From NCBI RefSeq assembly GCF_002899825.2, contig NZ_PPED02000003.1, forward strand, positions 328,263 to 392,262: 64,000 nucleotides of DNA. The letters are read 5' to 3'. The notes below the pieces were generated by a model, which was not told the origin of the DNA, did not search any database, and was given only the letters and a program-made list of their open reading frames with translations. This document shows, in pieces, positions 61,193 to 64,000 of this stretch. This DNA comes from Chryseobacterium phosphatilyticum (GTDB taxonomy: Bacteria > Bacteroidota > Bacteroidia > Flavobacteriales > Weeksellaceae). The first letter of the stretch is position 1; the number at the start of each line of letters is the position of its first letter. Position numbers and translations under genes: made by a program.

Positions 61193-64000
61193 ATGTTAAA
61201 TAGGAGGACGGGAAATTTATTTTTAGCGTTATTTTTTGCTTTTGTGGGAAGTCTGGTTCTTGCTCAGAACAGGGAAAGAACAGGAGTTGCCAAAAAACCT
61301 AGCGCTGCCACTATGAAAGCAGGTGCTTTTATTGACGTAAATGCACTCAGCTATCCCGAATCCAGCTACAGTATTACTCAGCTGGTAAAAGATGTTCTGA
61401 TATCCGGAGGAGGGTGTGCTACTTCTAATGTAAGCAATGTAACGGTGTCCCCTAACTTACAACCTACCAATCAGAATCGAAGCTGGGGCTATTTTAACAA
61501 AGCCAATACAAACTTTCCTTTTAGTAAAGGGATTATACTCTCAACCGGCTACGCTTATAAAGGTGGAAATACCTATTACGCTGATCTGAGTGATGCTCTG
61601 GGAACCGGAGGAGATGATGACTTGGCAGCAGCATTAGGACTTCCCGCTACAGATCTTAAAGATGCCACTTATATAGAGTTTGATTTTGTTGCAGCTTCTA
61701 CTGAAATTACATTCAGATATCTATTTGCCTCTAAAGAGTATCAACAGAATTTTCCATGTACCATCACCGATGGTTTTGCTCTTCTGTTAAAAAAAGTTGG
61801 AGATCCCAGCTATACTAATCTCGCGGTACTTCCTAATGGAGCAGGACCGGTGAGTGTAACGAATATCCACCCACAATACCCTAATTGTGGACCTAAGAAT
61901 GAAACCTATTATGGAGGTACCAATACAGCTCAGATTGAAACCAACTTTAATGGCCGTACTATTCCGTTAACGGCAAAAGCAACTGTAATACCTGGACAAA
62001 CTTACCATTTCAAAATGGCATTGGCTGATTACCAGGATCGAAATTTTGATTCTGCAGTATTTCTGGAGGCTGGATCATTTGATATTGGAGTTAAAATTCT
62101 GGATCCGGCCGGAGTACAACTACCGGCTTCTGTGAATATGTGTGATAATACACCACAGACCTTCACGGCTTCTGTTCAGGCGCCCAACGTAACCTACCAA
62201 TGGTTCTTAAATAATAATCAGATTAACGGAGCAGTGAATGCCAGTTATACGGCAACGCAACCAGGTGTATATACTGTTAAAGTGTTTGTTCCGGGCAATA
62301 GTTGTCCGGGAGAAGCAACTGTTACTGTCGTAGGCGGAACTTCTCCTACCGTGCAGAATTCTACCCTGACAGCTTGTTATGCAGCTGGAAATGCTACTTT
62401 TAATTTACAGTCTGCTCAAGCTTCCATAAGTACAACTCCCGGGGCTACATTTTCATACTATACCACATTAGCAGATGCAAACGCTGGAAATACCAGTACA
62501 ATTCCAAATCCTGCGACTTATCAAAGTCCCGGAGGGCAAACTGTGTATGTTAGGGTTGGAACCGGATTTTGTTTTAAAGTTGCAGAGCTACAACTCGTAA
62601 AGGCTCCACAGATGACGGTGTCTATCGTTCCTCCCGTGGCTTTGACTTGTGCTAATTCTCAGATTACACTCGATGCTTCGGCTTCAGTTTATCCAACAGG
62701 AGCAACATTTAACTGGACGACTACCGGAGGAAATATTGTCTCGGGAGGAAACACCCTTAATCCTGTGATCAATGCACCGGGTACCTATACTTTAACCATA
62801 ACAAAAACCTATCAGCCAGGCGATGTTAACTGTACAGCTGTAGCCAATGTGACTGTTACAGGAGATAGTGCTCCCCCTAATACAGGGCTTACAGCTACCA
62901 AAATAAAGATTTGTAAAGGAGAATCGGTAACATTGACCGCTACCGGAGGAGTGACCTACAACTGGGGGAATGGCCTTACAGGAAACGGAAATACACAAAC
63001 TGTTTCGCCTACCGCAACAACAACTTATACTGTAGTTGCAGTAGGAGCCAATGGATGTGTGTCTCAAAATCCAGGTACTATCACTATTGAAGTGTCGGAA
63101 CCCTTTACTGCACAAAATGCAATTTTGCACAAGTGTTATCAACCGGGACTTACATTTAATTTAACTGAAGCCCAAACACAAATTACAACGGCTGCTGGTC
63201 CCATAACCTTTGTTTATTATGTGAATCAGGCTGATGCCAATGCTGCTAATGCCAACTCTATAGCAAATCCTACAACTTATTTGCCAACGGGTTCAAATCA
63301 GACTATATATGTTTTGGTAAGTAATGGAGGTTGTAGTTATGTTGTTTCTCTGCAATTGCTGACAACTCCTGAAACCACATTAACGATCGCTGCACCACAA
63401 ACAGTGACTTGTACAACACCTCAGATTACTATAGATGCATCAGCTTCTGTAGTACCTGCGGGATCTACCATTAACTGGACAACAACAGGAGGAAATATTG
63501 TTTCAGGAGGAACTACTCTTACCCCTGTCGTAAATGCCGGTGGTACCTATACATTGACCGTTACAAACGTATCGCAGCCAGGAAATTTAAGTTGTACTTA
63601 TACTGCAACAGTTACAGTACAGGAAGATAAAGTGTTGCCGGTGGCTGCACTTGTTTCATCACAACCTCGTATATGTGTGGGAGAATCCGTAACACTGACG
63701 GCTTCCGGAGGAGTTACCTATAACTGGGGGAATGGTCTTACCGGAAATGGAAGTACTCAGGTCGTTTCACCTACTAATACAACTACCTATACTGTTTTTG
63801 CAGTAGGAGCCAATGGATGTGTTTCAGCAACTCCAGCTACGGTTACGGTTCAGGTAGGACCACCTATTGCAGGAATTGCTGCTTCTAAAACAAAAATCTG
63901 TGAAGGAGAATCAGTGACGCTGACTGCTACCGGAGGAATTACCTATAATTGGGTAGGTCTTCCCGGAAATGGAAATACTCAGGTAGTAACTCCGCCTGTA
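61193..64000 (+). CDS. Choice-of-anchor L adhesin with Ig-like repeats (partial at window end)
   Basis: Starts ATG at 61193 and stays open to the window edge: 936 codons with no stop. Signal peptide ends VLAQ (about 23). A KAGAFIDVN segment and choice-of-anchor L domain (about 45-310) resemble the previous gene. Repeating modules follow in a fixed order with a period of about 762 bp: C (62351, 63113), A (62616, 63378), B (62895, 63650), and a third B from about 63870. B modules carry (K/V/E)GESVTLTA(T/S)GG(V/I)TYNW. By analogy it should end in a type B T9SS domain, beyond this window. Confidence 0.88.
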   Translation, partial: MLNRRTGNLFLALFFAFVGSLVLAQNRERTGVAKKPSAATMKAGAFIDVNALSYPESSYSITQLVKDVLISGGGCATSNVSNVTVSPNLQPTNQNRSWGYFNKANTNFPFSKGIILSTGYAYKGGNTYYADLSDALGTGGDDDLAAALGLPATDLKDATYIEFDFVAASTEITFRYLFASKEYQQNFPCTITDGFALLLKKVGDPSYTNLAVLPNGAGPVSVTNIHPQYPNCGPKNETYYGGTNTAQIETNFNGRTIPLTAKATVIPGQTYHFKMALADYQDRNFDSAVFLEAGSFDIGVKILDPAGVQLPASVNMCDNTPQTFTASVQAPNVTYQWFLNNNQINGAVNASYTATQPGVYTVKVFVPGNSCPGEATVTVVGGTSPTVQNSTLTACYAAGNATFNLQSAQASISTTPGATFSYYTTLADANAGNTSTIPNPATYQSPGGQTVYVRVGTGFCFKVAELQLVKAPQMTVSIVPPVALTCANSQITLDASASVYPTGATFNWTTTGGNIVSGGNTLNPVINAPGTYTLTITKTYQPGDVNCTAVANVTVTGDSAPPNTGLTATKIKICKGESVTLTATGGVTYNWGNGLTGNGNTQTVSPTATTTYTVVAVGANGCVSQNPGTITIEVSEPFTAQNAILHKCYQPGLTFNLTEAQTQITTAAGPITFVYYVNQADANAANANSIANPTTYLPTGSNQTIYVLVSNGGCSYVVSLQLLTTPETTLTIAAPQTVTCTTPQITIDASASVVPAGSTINWTTTGGNIVSGGTTLTPVVNAGGTYTLTVTNVSQPGNLSCTYTATVTVQEDKVLPVAALVSSQPRICVGESVTLTASGGVTYNWGNGLTGNGSTQVVSPTNTTTYTVFAVGANGCVSATPATVTVQVGPPIAGIAASKTKICEGESVTLTATGGITYNWVGLPGNGNTQVVTPPV
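62351..63860 (+). repeat. 762-bp composite repeat in anchor L adhesin
   Basis: Two copies of a three-module unit (C-A-B, about 254 residues). Start pairs: C 62351/63113, A 62616/63378, B 62895/63650. A further B begins directly after the second. The sequence is diverged but collinear. Confidence 0.75.

Noticed and set aside
1..64000. CRISPR array, tRNA/rRNA genes, insertion sequences or a defence island
   Set aside because: No spaced direct-repeat array, cloverleaf, rRNA core sequence, transposase or nuclease/helicase cluster was recognised on either strand by reading. A tRNA scan and translated search would confirm.

Overview
The window is A+T-rich chromosomal DNA from a member of the Bacteroidota, most likely a flavobacterium close to Chryseobacterium (Weeksellaceae). 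The evidence is the many secreted proteins with type IX secretion (T9SS) C-terminal sorting domains, a gliding-motility-type (type B) C-terminal domain, a SusC/SusD pair, promoters of the Bacteroidota form (TTG, 18-21 nt, TAnnTTTG), an archaeal-style ProRS, a DnaE with an N-terminal exonuclease, and near absence of Shine-Dalgarno sequences. I see no rRNA, tRNA, CRISPR array, insertion sequence or prophage.

Layout. 1-6.3 kb (minus strand): grpE-dnaJ chaperone operon, mntH with a possible metalloregulator operator, a DUF937-OmpA membrane protein, and proS. 6.4-9.0 kb (plus): a Trp/Gly/Tyr-rich lipoprotein and an OMPP1/FadL-like porin. 9.1-13.5 kb (minus): an isolated susC-susD pair. 13.7-18.0 kb: methyltransferase-ZIP transporter pair, a THUMP RNA methyltransferase, a small membrane protein and a family 2 glycosyltransferase. 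18.2-20.1 kb: a methionine gamma-lyase-like PLP enzyme divergent from an Lrp/AsnC regulator. 20.1-24.1 kb (minus): bestrophin, a secreted hypothetical protein, and a fused branched-chain-type 2-oxoacid dehydrogenase E1. 24.4-29.0 kb (minus): two paralogous subtilisin-family T9SS proteases. 29.3-33.9 kb: dnaE. 34.3-41.2 kb (plus): three T9SS adhesin-like proteins built from shared modules. 41.5-44.4 kb: a 52-residue membrane peptide, a voltage-gated-type K+ channel with a zinc ribbon, and a Nif3 / degenerate zinc-ribbon pair. 44.6-48.3 kb: acyl-CoA synthetase, acyl-CoA dehydrogenase and a small membrane protein. 48.6-54.5 kb: a tail-fibre-like secreted protein, a DUF4349 lipoprotein, a decayed T9SS gene remnant, prfC and two paralogous membrane proteins. 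54.6-58.4 kb (plus): CPBP protease-rdgB, then rnz-TIGR02757-DUF1003-like. 58.7-64 kb: two tandem choice-of-anchor-L adhesins, the second cut by the window edge.

How it fits together: housekeeping genes (protein folding, translation, replication, RNA and nucleotide maintenance) are interleaved with cell-surface genes. The secreted proteases, the FnIII/GEVED/anchor-J adhesins and the anchor-L adhesins would all be exported by the T9SS, whose machinery is not in this window. Most genes end in clear hairpin-plus-T-tract terminators, so transcription units are short.

Most notable: a CdsZ/DUF164-type protein that has lost all four zinc-ligand cysteines; a membrane protein with a perfect acidic isoleucine heptad encoded by 21-bp repeats; a DnaE with an added exonuclease and an apparently decayed PHP domain; operator-like palindromes over the mntH and E1 promoters; a 762-bp repeating super-module in the terminal adhesin; and a T9SS pseudogene remnant near 51.2 kb. 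I found no clearly new multi-gene system such as a defence island. The best candidates for undescribed biology are single proteins and their neighbours.
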